Assembly: GCF_014904695.1 (NCBI RefSeq)
Contig: NZ_JACXXN010000007.1
Location: 62,001-126,000 of the forward strand
DNA from: Nostoc sp. MG11
Lineage (GTDB): Bacteria > Cyanobacteriota > Cyanobacteriia > Cyanobacteriales > Nostocaceae
Reading direction: 5' to 3'
DNA: 64,000 nucleotides
Numbering within the stretch: position 1 is the stretch's first letter; each line of letters opens with the position of its first letter. Below the pieces are notes generated by a model. That model made no database searches, was not told the origin of the DNA, and worked only from the letters and a program-made list of their open reading frames with translations. Shown here in pieces: positions 1-7,859 of this stretch. Position numbers and translations under genes: made by a program.

Positions 1-1470
1 ATTTTTTGCCGCAAGCCTTTTTCGGCTTCTGTACGAGCTGCAACAAACGTATTAACTTGGGCATCTGGCTTAGGCTTGAATAGATCAGCCAGTAATGCAC
101 TAACATCGGTGGATTTCAGCTTACCGTAAGGAGTATTAGTAATTAGCGATCGCACCAACTGAGGTTTATTATTCGATGCTAGGTTTTTGTCGCTGCTGGA
201 ATTGCTACGCACCAATTGCAGCATGTTGGTAAATTCCAATATCTTTGTGCCTGTTTGGGTTTTATAACCCCGGTAATATGGCACGATGTTTTCCCCAAAA
301 GCATCTAAATACTCGTCGCTATCAAGGTAGGAATCAATATCTGCTTCAAAACCTTGTTCATCCAGAATGTTACTGTGATGAATAGTCTCAGAGTAGTCAT
401 CGGGAGCGCGACCTAGCAGGTGCTTAAAGTTCAACTCAATGGCGCGGTAGCGGTAAACGTTGTCAAAAAATCTGGAGCGATACAACTCCGACTTGGCAAT
501 CTGGCGGACAAACTCGCGGACGGTGATTACACCTTGCTTAAGTTGAGATTCTGGGACGGTGAGCCGCTCACTTTCCATAACGTAAGCATTGCCCAATACT
601 TGTCGATAAACTGCTCGAATCACAATTTCGATTTCATCAGATGAAGCACCAAACCATAGTTCAATTGGTTGTGTTTTGGAAAATGTTTGATACTGGCTTT
701 GTCTGATTTCGTCGTCTGAGAAGGTTTGCATAGTTGGGTTGGTTCGGGTAGGAGTTACTAATGGCTGAGACTTGAGGTTGAGGATATTCGCCAGAAATCT
801 ATTGACATCGGTTGTAACACCTGATGTCGCACCCAAAGGCGGCGCGATCGCTTTGGGAGTATTGGTGATTAGCGAGCGATTCAGTCCAGAGCGAGTTCCC
901 TTAACGCTGGATTTGTCGCTGCTAGAAGCACCGCGCAGCAATTGGAACAGGTAGGTAAACCCGGCCAGATTTTTACCTGTTTGAGTTTTATAACCCCGGT
1001 AAAACGGTACTGTATCTTCACCAAATGCCGCTTTGTACTCATCACTATCAAGATAGGAGTCGATTTCAGCTGCAAAGCCGCTTTCATCCAGTAGATTAGT
1101 GTGATGTACTACCTCGGCGTGGTCATCGGGCGCACGACCAAGTAAATGCTTAAAATTAAGTTCAATGGCACGGTAGCGAGGATAATTATCAAAAAAGCGC
1201 GATCGGTAAAGTTCCGATTTAGCCACCTGACGCACAAACTCGCGGACACTAAATTCCCCCTGCTTGAGTTGCGACTCTAGGACTGTGAGTCGCTCACTTT
1301 CCATAACATAAGTATTACCTAAAACATGCCTGTATACGGCTCGAATCAAGGTTTCAAATTCTTCTTCAGAGCTACCTATCCGTTGCTGAATCGGGTCTGA
1401 GTCTTCAAACAATCCTACACCCAATTGCGAGGCGCTGCTAATCACAGGGTTGATAAAACTACTAACCATT
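1..1470 (-). CDS. Phycobilisome rod linker with two tandem linker (REP) domains, C-terminus off the window
   Basis: I translated this frame from an ATG at 1470, preceded by a good AGGAGG-like site; it stays open for 490 codons to the window edge. It holds two full phycobilisome linker domains (Pfam00427 type), at about residues 20-190 and 265-425, joined by a Thr/Pro/Asn-rich spacer. Each contains the block ESERLTV.ESQLKQG, then VREFVRQ.AKSELYRSRFFDN, a [17 protein letters not shown] block and a DSYLDSDEY block. The ESQLK wording matches the cpeC-like linker at 4803-5666 rather than the ESLLR wording of the other linkers here, so the domains probably arose by duplication of a cpeC-type linker. 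No CpcD-like C-terminal domain is seen before the edge. Role inferred: joins phycoerythrin hexamers in rods. Linkers with three such domains are known in Gloeobacter, so a third may lie beyond the edge. It follows cpeR by about 275 bp and has its own ribosome site, so it may be transcribed separately. Confidence 0.88.
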
Positions 1471-1745
1471 TCAACAACCTCCTAAAAAACAATATTTTTA
1501 AAGGTAATGGAAACTAAGTATTTGTTAGCGTTTTATAGTACAAATAAGCACTAACAATTTCTTATCCCCTTTACAGTCAGGATTAAGTTATCAAGTTTTG
1601 AGGAGTTTTTTAGTTACATTTTCTAACAAAATTAGACGGCTAACAGTTAATAACTAACAGCTAATAGTACGAAAAAATTAGCAATTAGCAATTAACAATT
1701 AGCCGTTACCAACTGTTAACTTTATGTCAACTTATCTATTTATTT

Positions 1746-2084
1746 TCAAACACGCTCATCAAATCTAGTGTAGAAACCACCGTATTTTATCCAGTATTGT
1801 TTCAAGGTATGATGAGGCGTATGTAAACTAGCTTTTGCCTGATATAGAATGACTTGGCGATGCTCACCCATCCAAATTTTATTAACTGGGTCAACAGATA
1901 TTACTGATCCTCCTAAAGAAGCAACACATTCAGAAAATCTTTCAATTGTCGTATATTCTAATGTCTCGAATATAAAAAAGTTACCGGAACAAATCAAGTG
2001 GCGACTGCGAATCCAGCAACGCATCTTTTTTTCAGCCTGTGGAGGCAACATTTTGGTTTCAATAGCCTCAAGCTGAATTAACAT
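1746..2084 (-). CDS. cpeR: CpeR, activator of phycoerythrin genes
   Basis: A 112-residue protein (101 if the in-frame ATG at 2051 is used, giving MLPPQAEKK as the N-terminus). I recognise it as CpeR from the segments LICSGNFFIFETLEYTTIERF and LHTPHHTLKQ.WIKYGG..TRFDER and from its position after cpeS-cpeT. In Fremyella CpeR is needed for expression of the phycoerythrin structural genes (cpeBA), coupling their expression to that of the linker operon that encodes it. The ATG at 2084 overlaps the end of cpeT by 7 bp, which suggests translational coupling, so I give the longer form while noting that the conserved part starts at 2051. No helix-turn-helix is visible; CpeR has been related to PP2C-type phosphatase folds rather than to classical DNA-binding proteins. 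Confidence 0.85.
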   Translation of the reverse strand: MLIQLEAIETKMLPPQAEKKMRCWIRSRHLICSGNFFIFETLEYTTIERFSECVASLGGSVISVDPVNKIWMGEHRQVILYQAKASLHTPHHTLKQYWIKYGGFYTRFDERV

Positions 2085-2707
2085 AATGCGCTCACCGCAT
2101 GTAATTCATCGGCAAAACTTTCTTGCTTTTCAAACTGCAAAGGGCCAGCCTTTGAACCCCATATTTGCTCGTGGGTTTCAACATCCATACCTTTATCTAG
2201 ACTTGTCCAAGTATGCTCGGTTATTTCGACATCGCTGATTAAATATGTTTGATGACCATTGCGAGGAATCAGACATTGATTTCCTGGCTCCACGCTACCC
2301 CGAAACATTTCACCCTCTCGCACAAAAACCATCGAACAGTGATCACGCCGTTCAATGCTATCTGGGGTAATAGTTCTGAGAATATCTAATTCACGAGCTG
2401 CGCCTGCATAAAGCACAGGGTCTTTTAAACCGTAGTTTTCGATATAAATGCGATCGCCCAAATCTACTAATCTATGTACTCCCTGGCGATAAGGTGTCCA
2501 TAAATCGTAGTCATATACTTGCTCAGAATAAAAACCAATGGCAGAAAAAAAATCAAATGATAAAGGACGAAAAAAAATGTGGATGTGAGCGTAAAGTTGA
2601 GGATTTACAAAAGATTGCTTGTGGTTGCTAAAATCTCCTGCCATCCAACAAGCTAAGGTGAGCAAATCGCTAGCGTTGGTGCTAGAACCACTAGGCGCTA
2701 TCGTCAT
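2078..2707 (-). CDS. cpeT: CpeT-family bilin lyase
   Basis: A protein of 209 residues from the ATG at 2707, which has an AGG motif just upstream; a TTG-started extension to 2728 is possible but less likely. The CpeT/CpcT family is recognised from LLTLACWMAGDFSN.KQSF near the N-terminus, the PQLYAHIHIFFRPL segment and a central LYAGAARE. CpcT attaches phycocyanobilin to Cys153 of beta-phycocyanin; CpeT paralogues in phycoerythrin operons are thought to act in the same way on beta-phycoerythrin or as a chaperone/bilin carrier, but the exact site cannot be read from sequence. It follows cpeS by 62 bp and overlaps cpeR by 7 bp, consistent with one transcript. Confidence 0.88.
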   Translation of the reverse strand: MTIAPSGSSTNASDLLTLACWMAGDFSNHKQSFVNPQLYAHIHIFFRPLSFDFFSAIGFYSEQVYDYDLWTPYRQGVHRLVDLGDRIYIENYGLKDPVLYAGAARELDILRTITPDSIERRDHCSMVFVREGEMFRGSVEPGNQCLIPRNGHQTYLISDVEITEHTWTSLDKGMDVETHEQIWGSKAGPLQFEKQESFADELHAVSALC

Positions 2708-2769
2708 ATTCAACCTCAGGAGCAACAAGACAAAACTAAATGATTCTTTTATGTTTTAACTCAAGATTA

Positions 2770-3306
2770 TTAACTAGCTTGACTCGACAAAGAACGAATC
2801 TCTGAAGAGAATGAAGCTGTAGTTACCCCTTTACCGTCACTGGTTTTAATCATCGCTACCCGAAATCTGAGATTCGGGTTAGCAAACCAAATTCGTTCTT
2901 CAGCCGCCGCGTGGTCATACTCTGTTAGCAGGGTAAAAATACCGTCGTCACTTAGGTGATATTTGCTCACTGCTGGGATTGTTTCCGCGTAACCCTTGTC
3001 TCGCAAGAGTTTACCTCTAGAGGGATTTTCTAGATCGGGAATTGGTACTAACACAGTACTACCAGAAAGCGGTTTGTCGTCCCAGTCTGACTCTCCCTCC
3101 CAAGTCATCCGAAAGGGGTGGGTGATACTTGCAGGGTCAACGTCGTACAATTTACAAATTTCTAAAACCTCCGGTTCTTCGACGGTAAGAGCCTCAATGT
3201 CAATCGTAGAAAGCACTTCTTCAAAGTGAGCAAATGCTAAATGATGACCGCTACGCTGCGATCGCCATTGCCCAATTGACTGTTCAAAGAATTCGGTAAT
3301 TTTCAT
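2770..3306 (-). CDS. cpeS: CpeS-type (S/U family) bilin lyase
   Basis: 178 residues from the ATG at 3306 (MKITEFFEQSIGQWRSQRSG); a TTG extension to 3342 adds residues not typical of the family. The opening pattern FF..S.G.W.SQRS.HHLAF, the middle STVLVPIPD, and the late segments YAETIPAVS.Y and ERIWFANPNLR are S/U-type lyase hallmarks. Members are small lipocalin-like beta barrels that attach bilin to the central Cys (about position 82-84) of phycobiliproteins; CpeS of PE-containing strains does this with phycoerythrobilin on phycoerythrin. It sits between the cpeD and cpeT genes. The 415-bp gap before it carries two hairpins (3701-3720 and 3559-3585), so expression relative to the linkers may be lowered by partial termination or processing. 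Confidence 0.88.
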   Translation of the reverse strand: MKITEFFEQSIGQWRSQRSGHHLAFAHFEEVLSTIDIEALTVEEPEVLEICKLYDVDPASITHPFRMTWEGESDWDDKPLSGSTVLVPIPDLENPSRGKLLRDKGYAETIPAVSKYHLSDDGIFTLLTEYDHAAAEERIWFANPNLRFRVAMIKTSDGKGVTTASFSSEIRSLSSQAS

Positions 3307-3558
3307 TACAAAAGTGATCTGAAAAAGTAGCTTACAATCCAAGAGATATCTTGGCTAAAGAATTATTCTCCCAGTCTATATGGTAGTCCCCTTGCTCACA
3401 ACCGCAACTATGTTTAGGGGGGCGTAAATGCGGAGGACACCGTTTGTAACGTAACCACTACGACCTAGTGCGATTTTAGAAAAAAAAGGTCAGAATTGCC
3501 GCTATTTTAATACGGTTGGGATAAGCACTCCAACTATATTGTGGTCTGGGAAAAGGGT

Positions 3559-3585
3559 AAGGGGGAATTCAAATATTTCCCCCTT
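3559..3585. terminator. Intercistronic hairpin between cpeD and cpeS
   Basis: A perfect 9-bp stem AAGGGGGAA / TTCCCCCTT (3559-3567 with 3577-3585) around a 9-nt loop. It resembles the terminator at 53036-53061, sharing the loop-side letters TTCAAATATT. On the minus (gene) strand it is followed by a pyrimidine-rich tract rather than a clean T run, so it may be a leaky terminator or an mRNA-stability element that reduces cpeSTR relative to cpeCD. Nothing else gene-like is seen in the rest of 3343-3721. Confidence 0.5.
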
Positions 3586-3700
3586 CAGAGACTCCGCCAA
3601 CGTCTTGGTCTGGTAGAGAAGACCGCGCGCTGGTTCATCTTTTCCTGTTTCTTGTTAACAGAACCGTATTGGCTGCTGTTTGATCAGCTATTCTGACTTT

Positions 3701-3720
3701 TTTATCTGTACTCAGATAAA
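3701..3720. terminator. Hairpin immediately after cpeD
   Basis: Perfect 8-bp stem TTTATCTG / CAGATAAA with a 4-nt loop, starting one base after the cpeD stop codon (minus strand). It lacks a T tract on the gene strand, so a 3'-end stabilising or processing hairpin is as likely as a terminator. Confidence 0.5.
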
Positions 3721-3721
3721 T

Positions 3722-4477
3722 TTAAGCAACTTCAGTGATGCTGACGATTTTGCCGCCTGTCCTATGAATATTTTGCACTTGTTGAGACAGCTGGTTATAG
3801 TCAACCACATATTTTATATTGCCTAAGCGAGTACGGGGGCCAGAAGCACCTTTGATCACCTTAATCAAGAAGCGTTTGCTGGTAGTGCTTGCACCACCAG
3901 CAGCGGGAGCTTTGATAGATGTGGGTAAATTTGCACCGACATCACTAATCAGCTTAGCTTTGCGATCGCTATCACTACTAGCCGCTCCTCTCAATAAGGT
4001 AAAAGTGCGGTTAAAGCTGACATTCTTCAGCCCTGTTTGGCTGCTAGTGCTGCGAGCATAGGGAACTATACTATCGCCAAAACTTTGCTGATACTCTTCG
4101 CTATCAATATAAGACTCGATTTCAGCATCGTAGCCCTGTTCATTGTAGATGCGGACGTGTTCAGCAATTTCTGACTGATCAGCAGGAGGACGCCCTAGCA
4201 GGTGTTTGAAGTTCAGTTCAATGAACCGATTTTGGGAAGAAGAATTAAAAAACAGAGATTGATAAAGTTCTGATTTAGCAACAGCGTTGACAAATTCGCG
4301 TACCGTGATTTTGCGATCGCGCAATAATGATTCAGCACTTACTAGGCGCTGACTTTCCATTAAATACCCATTACCCAAAACCTGTTTATAAACTGTCCGA
4401 ATCAGCGTTTGTAATTCATCTTCGGTGATATTCGGACGCAGTTCTACCCTAGGTGAATCAATAGCCCAAAGTGACAT
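3722..4477 (-). CDS. cpeD: Phycoerythrin-associated rod linker (CpeD-like)
   Basis: 251 residues. A linker (REP) domain covers about residues 10-165 ([50 protein letters not shown]), and a CpcD-like domain closes the protein at about residues 200-250 ([13 protein letters not shown] ... [11 protein letters not shown]). This one-REP-plus-CpcD design is that of rod linkers which fix one hexamer and contact the next. Length matches Fremyella CpeD (about 250) better than CpeC (about 286). It is the second gene of the cpe series, 325 bp after cpeC. It could equally be named cpeE, because only two single-domain PE linkers are present here. Start chosen at the ATG with AGGAGAT about 7 bp upstream. 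Confidence 0.82.
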   Translation of the reverse strand: MSLWAIDSPRVELRPNITEDELQTLIRTVYKQVLGNGYLMESQRLVSAESLLRDRKITVREFVNAVAKSELYQSLFFNSSSQNRFIELNFKHLLGRPPADQSEIAEHVRIYNEQGYDAEIESYIDSEEYQQSFGDSIVPYARSTSSQTGLKNVSFNRTFTLLRGAASSDSDRKAKLISDVGANLPTSIKAPAAGGASTTSKRFLIKVIKGASGPRTRLGNIKYVVDYNQLSQQVQNIHRTGGKIVSITEVA

Positions 4478-4802
4478 TGAAGTATCTCCTGAAAAACGTG
4501 TGAATTAAATAAATTTACGAGCATTCCACTTTATGGGTGGATTTTCGTGTCAGTTATCAGTTGTTTTTGCTACTGACCAGCCTTTTGTTAAACGCTAATC
4601 TACTAAAGTGCGTTAAATATCCGTACAACTCACCTAGTAGCGCATCCATGCTAATTGGTGCAAAGATTAAATGTATTTTTCTTGGTGTCTTATTGTCTTG
4701 GTGGTTGAAAAATTGACTTTTGAACCACCAAGGGAGGGCAGCCATATGGGTAAAGAGAAGCTTGTAGCTTCCCATGTACGTTTTTCCCAAACTAAGGATT
4801 AT
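4478..4802 (-). other. cpeC-cpeD intercistronic region with a 10-bp hairpin at 4697-4732
   Basis: This 325-bp gap holds no convincing gene. The clearest structure is a perfect 10-bp inverted repeat CTTGGTGGTT (4697-4706) / AACCACCAAG (4723-4732) with a 16-nt loop. No long T run follows on the gene strand. Such hairpins between linker cistrons may set relative mRNA amounts by processing or partial termination. Confidence 0.5.
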
Positions 4803-5666
4803 CTAGTTAACAGGAGTAATACTGGCAATCACGCCACCCTGTTTGTGAATCCGCTGATACTCTTCTGAAAGTTGATTGTAGGGCACGAACAAAACCTGGT
4901 TACTGCGGCGAAACTTGGAGATCCGATTTACCGCATTTGCTTTGTAGCCAGTAACTTCAACCCGATATACCTTACCATCGTCACCTGCTCCCACACCTTG
5001 ACGAGTGCGAGGAGTAAATGCTGGATTGCGGAATGTAGACCCATCGCTAGCTGGTGAAACCACGGGGGTAGGCGTACCTTGAATTACTAAGCTGTTCAAT
5101 TTCGGCTGTTTGCCAGCTAAGTCACCTTTGAGGCTGCTGCTAGAAGCACTACGTACCAGTTGGAATAAGTGGGTAAACTGAACTAAACTTTGGATGGCTT
5201 CTGTTTTGTAGCCCCGAATATAAGGTACGGTATTTTCCCCAAAGATTTCTTGGTACTCGTCGCTGTTTATATAGGAATCAATATCAGCTTCAAAGCCTTT
5301 GGCATCTAGAATAGTGCTGTGAGCGCGGGTTTCTTCTAGATCTAATGGAGCACGTCCTAGAAGATGTCTGAAATTCAACTCGATCGCTCGATAGCGAGGG
5401 GAACTATCAAAAAAACGTGAACGGTAAAGTTCCGACTTAGCGACTTGACGCACAAACTCGCGGATGCTTATCTCACCCCGTTTGAGTTGAGATTCAGGAA
5501 CCGAGAGGCGCTCACTCTCCAACACATAAGCATTGCCTAAAACTTGTCTGTAGACTGCTCGTATTACGATTTCAACCTCTTCTTCAGAGCGGCCTGGCCA
5601 CAGCTCAATGGGATCGGTATCTTCAAAAAGAGCGACCCCCAATCGTGATGCTGATCCGAACGCCAT
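4803..5666 (-). CDS. cpeC: Phycoerythrin-associated rod linker CpeC
   Basis: 287 residues, the size of CpeC of Fremyella. The N-terminal linker domain (about residues 20-180) has ESERLSVPESQLKRGEIS, ELNFRHLLGRAP, and a YINSDEYQEIFGENTVPYIRGY block; a CpcD-like domain fills about residues 230-287 (GKVYRVEVTGYKANAVNR ... GGVIASITPVN). Such linkers sit inside phycoerythrin hexamers and stack them into the rod. It is the first gene of the minus-strand cpe series; the next gene upstream (6088-6663) is on the same strand but 420 bp away, so a promoter probably lies in 5667-6087. The start ATG at 5666 is followed by AFGSASRLGVALFEDTDPIEL, collinear with the N-terminus of the tandem linker at 1-1470. 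Confidence 0.88.
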   Translation of the reverse strand: MAFGSASRLGVALFEDTDPIELWPGRSEEEVEIVIRAVYRQVLGNAYVLESERLSVPESQLKRGEISIREFVRQVAKSELYRSRFFDSSPRYRAIELNFRHLLGRAPLDLEETRAHSTILDAKGFEADIDSYINSDEYQEIFGENTVPYIRGYKTEAIQSLVQFTHLFQLVRSASSSSLKGDLAGKQPKLNSLVIQGTPTPVVSPASDGSTFRNPAFTPRTRQGVGAGDDGKVYRVEVTGYKANAVNRISKFRRSNQVLFVPYNQLSEEYQRIHKQGGVIASITPVN

Positions 5667-6087
5667 TCAAACTATCTCCCAATTAACAACAAAATTTTAT
5701 GAGAATAATTTCAGTAGATGTCAAAAAAATTTACATCATTCTGACGAAGAAAGGCCATAAAGCCTTTAAATTTTTCTAATCTTGATGATTTGAGTTTTTA
5801 AATCTATGCTCTTACACATTCTGATACGATGCTGAAGTTATATTTGTTAATAATTGTTAAGTTAAATGATCCTTTATAAGAATTTCAGCTTTTTTTTAGT
5901 ATTGGAATAGTAATCGCGTTACAGGCGATGGTAAGGTTAATAACCGCCCAAGTGCAACTGGGAGCATCAACAGAAGGTGAGTTCGATAGACCTCTTGCTG
6001 CCTTGAACAAAAGTTCAGTTCAACGAAGTCAGAAGTCAGAGGGAAGACGGAAGTTTGATACTTGCATAAGTCGTTATGTCACTGAGA
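5667..6087 (-). promoter_or_regulatory. Presumed promoter/leader region of the cpe operon
   Basis: 421 bp without a convincing gene, lying upstream of cpeC. It is AT-rich with A/T runs near 5720-5730 and 5880-5900. I could not find the paired TTGCACA L-box used by RcaC in Fremyella, and I cannot place a -10/-35 pair with confidence. The short plus-strand frame at 5928-6113 has no family features and is ignored. Confidence 0.4.
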
Positions 6088-6663
6088 TTATTGGAAAGCC
6101 GCCAATTGAGTAATTAAATGGTCAAAATAGGGAGCAAGAACTTCTTGCTGATTGGGTTCGCATCGTTTCAAACTTGCTGCTTTGATGCTTTTTAAACCTA
6201 AAACCATTGCATCTAAAGGAATTTGTAATTCTTGATAGAGCAAGTTCATATAGTGTAGTCCTGTAGAACTGGTATACCTGGTATGGCTACCTGCTATGCC
6301 ATAGGTAATACAGCGGAGAAAATGCCAGAAGTCTCGCCAGCAAGCTTGGGCGCGTTCAGGAGGATAAAGACCTCCTCCAGGTTGGACAATTTCGGGATAA
6401 CTCGTCAAAACTCTTTCTCTGGCTTCATCAACAATTTCGGCTATGCGATCGCCTAAAAACTGAGCAACAGGAATCAACGCCGAATTATCCGGTGACAAGT
6501 GTTGAATCTGCATTAAATCTTCGTCGTTGAGATAGCGACCTGCATCGTCCGCAGATTGGAATATAGCGATCGCAGCTTTTGGATGAGACCGTTCCCACTC
6601 AGCAAAGCTGACAATTCTAGCTTTAGCTATTAATTCTTTAACAGTTTCGCTTAATTGAGTCAT
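6088..6663 (-). CDS. Phycobiliprotein-like (globin-fold) orphan protein
   Basis: 191 residues from the ATG at 6663; an in-frame extension to 6741 runs through an intergenic repeat and is unlikely. The protein shows the phycobiliprotein pattern: a helical N-terminus, a YP.IVQPGGGLYPPERAQAC stretch like the [16 protein letters not shown] region of CpcB, then WRDFWHFLRCITYGIAG, matching [18 protein letters not shown]. Cys108 (RAQACWRD) falls at the position of the bilin-binding Cys84/82, so chromophore binding is possible. It is longer at the N-terminus and too divergent to be a rod or core subunit. Family members are annotated only as phycobilisome proteins; a chaperone, bilin-carrier or degradation-adapter role is conjecture. 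It lies divergent from the HEAT-repeat gene at 6785, 121 bp away. Confidence 0.75.
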   Translation of the reverse strand: MTQLSETVKELIAKARIVSFAEWERSHPKAAIAIFQSADDAGRYLNDEDLMQIQHLSPDNSALIPVAQFLGDRIAEIVDEARERVLTSYPEIVQPGGGLYPPERAQACWRDFWHFLRCITYGIAGSHTRYTSSTGLHYMNLLYQELQIPLDAMVLGLKSIKAASLKRCEPNQQEVLAPYFDHLITQLAAFQ

Positions 6664-6784
6664 AGGAATGGGGAATGGGGGAGAATAATGACTCTTGACT
6701 TTTGACCAAATACTTAATCTATCCTCCTTGAATCTTCCCAAATGCGATCGCCTTTTTTTGACATCTGTAAAATAAAGTTAAAGA

Positions 6785-7468
6785 ATGACCCTATCAAATG
6801 CTCGTATGGAAATCCATCAAATAAAAGCTGAACTGAAGAATCCAGATTTTCAGTACCGCTTGAAGGCGATCGCCGCCCTCAAGGATTATGAATCAGAAGT
6901 TGCAGTTCCTCTGTTAACTAGTAAACTTCAAGACTCAGAATTTCTGGTACGTTCCTTTGTGGCAAGAGGTCTGGGTAGCCAACAATCAGCAGAATCTTTT
7001 GCCGCCTTGATGCAAATCATGAAGTTTGACGATACTCCTAACGTGCGAGCTGAGGCAGCAAATTCTTTATCGCTATTTGGCAGAGTAGCAGTTTCTCATC
7101 TAGTTCTGGCATTTTATCAAGATGACCACTGGCTAGTGCGGCGCAGCATTTTGGCAGCCATAGCCGAAATGGATTGTCCTGAAGAACTATTTGATATCTG
7201 CGTTCAAGGTTTAAAAGATGAAGATTTCACAGTTCAAGAATCATCTGTTGATGCACTCGGCTTACTAGCTAATTCAAATCAACATGCTGCGGCGTTATCC
7301 CAATTGCTGATGTTGGTGAATAATCAATCTTGGCGGATGCGCGTACGAGTAGCCTATGCTCTCAAACGATTTGACCAACCGCAAGCAAAAGCAGCCTTAG
7401 AGCAACTTAGACAAGATGCAGATCATCGAGTTGTTGGAGCTACTTTAGAAGACTTGTCGTCACAATAA
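6785..7468 (+). CDS. HEAT-repeat protein of the bilin lyase / NblB-like family
   Basis: 227 residues made of about six HEAT/PBS-lyase repeats from end to end (for example FQYRLKAIAALKDYESEVAV, VRAEAANSLSLFGRVAV, VRRSILAAIAEMDCPEELF, WRMRVRVAYALKRFDQPQAKA). The E/F-type lyase superfamily includes CpcE/F, PecE/F, CpeY/Z and CpeF, and also the degradation protein NblB. Here the neighbours (cpe linkers, an S/U lyase, pebAB) favour a role in attaching phycoerythrobilin, for example as a CpeF- or CpeZ-like protein, but sequence alone does not settle the substrate. The ATG at 6785 has AAAGTTAAAGA upstream rather than a strong ribosome site. CpcE and CpcF proper are found further on (15230 and 20416). 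Confidence 0.75.
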   Translation: MTLSNARMEIHQIKAELKNPDFQYRLKAIAALKDYESEVAVPLLTSKLQDSEFLVRSFVARGLGSQQSAESFAALMQIMKFDDTPNVRAEAANSLSLFGRVAVSHLVLAFYQDDHWLVRRSILAAIAEMDCPEELFDICVQGLKDEDFTVQESSVDALGLLANSNQHAAALSQLLMLVNNQSWRMRVRVAYALKRFDQPQAKAALEQLRQDADHRVVGATLEDLSSQ

Positions 7469-7638
7469 AGGGCTAGATTTGAGGATTTATTTGACGTTAG
7501 AAAACTCAGGTGAGTCCTAGCAAACACATTTTCAATATCAAAAATTTACCAAAAAAATATAAATCTTGACAGAAATATCTGGATAGTCTTCCAAAAGCTG
7601 GAAGAAAAGATCAACTTTTTCGAGATCAGGAGACATTT

Positions 7639-7839
7639 GTGACTGATATCCCCTCTGGACAAATGACTTGGCGGCCACCAGGCTCCTCAGAATGTGCCTT
7701 ACATTTGCGGCATAATGCTTCGGAACCTTGGCGATCGTATAAAGATTTTCCCCAATATGTTGTACCTGATCCGCCCGGTTTTTCTGAAGGATACGCGACA
7801 TTTTTAGCACTCCTCAAACAAAACTGGCAATCTTTGTAA
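7639..7839 (+). CDS. Small Trp/Pro-rich protein of unknown function, GTG start
   Basis: 66 residues. The GTG start at 7639 has an ideal AGGAG six bases upstream (7628-7632), which is the main reason I believe it; no ATG start is available. The product (MTDIPSGQMTWRPPGSSECA ... ALLKQNWQSL) has a protein-like composition with four Trp, a PDPPGFSEGYATFLALLKQNW tail and no membrane segment. It follows the HEAT-repeat gene on the same strand after 170 bp and faces the pentapeptide gene tail to tail, 20 bp apart. I do not recognise a family; its location suggests a link to phycobilisome biogenesis. Confidence 0.5.
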   Translation: MTDIPSGQMTWRPPGSSECALHLRHNASEPWRSYKDFPQYVVPDPPGFSEGYATFLALLKQNWQSL

Positions 7840-7859
7840 ACTCACTACAGTGCAACTGG

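Noticed and set aside
881-1087. Minus-strand frame of 68 residues inside the tandem linker
   Set aside because: It is another frame of the linker gene at 1-1470; the linker frame carries the conserved motifs.
5928-6113. Plus-strand frame of 61 residues upstream of cpeC
   Set aside because: No family features, overlaps the end of the phycobiliprotein-like gene, no good ribosome site.
7538-7817. Two minus-strand frames opposite the small GTG gene
   Set aside because: They overlap each other and the plus-strand frame, with no ribosome site; the plus-strand AGGAG-GTG is better supported.
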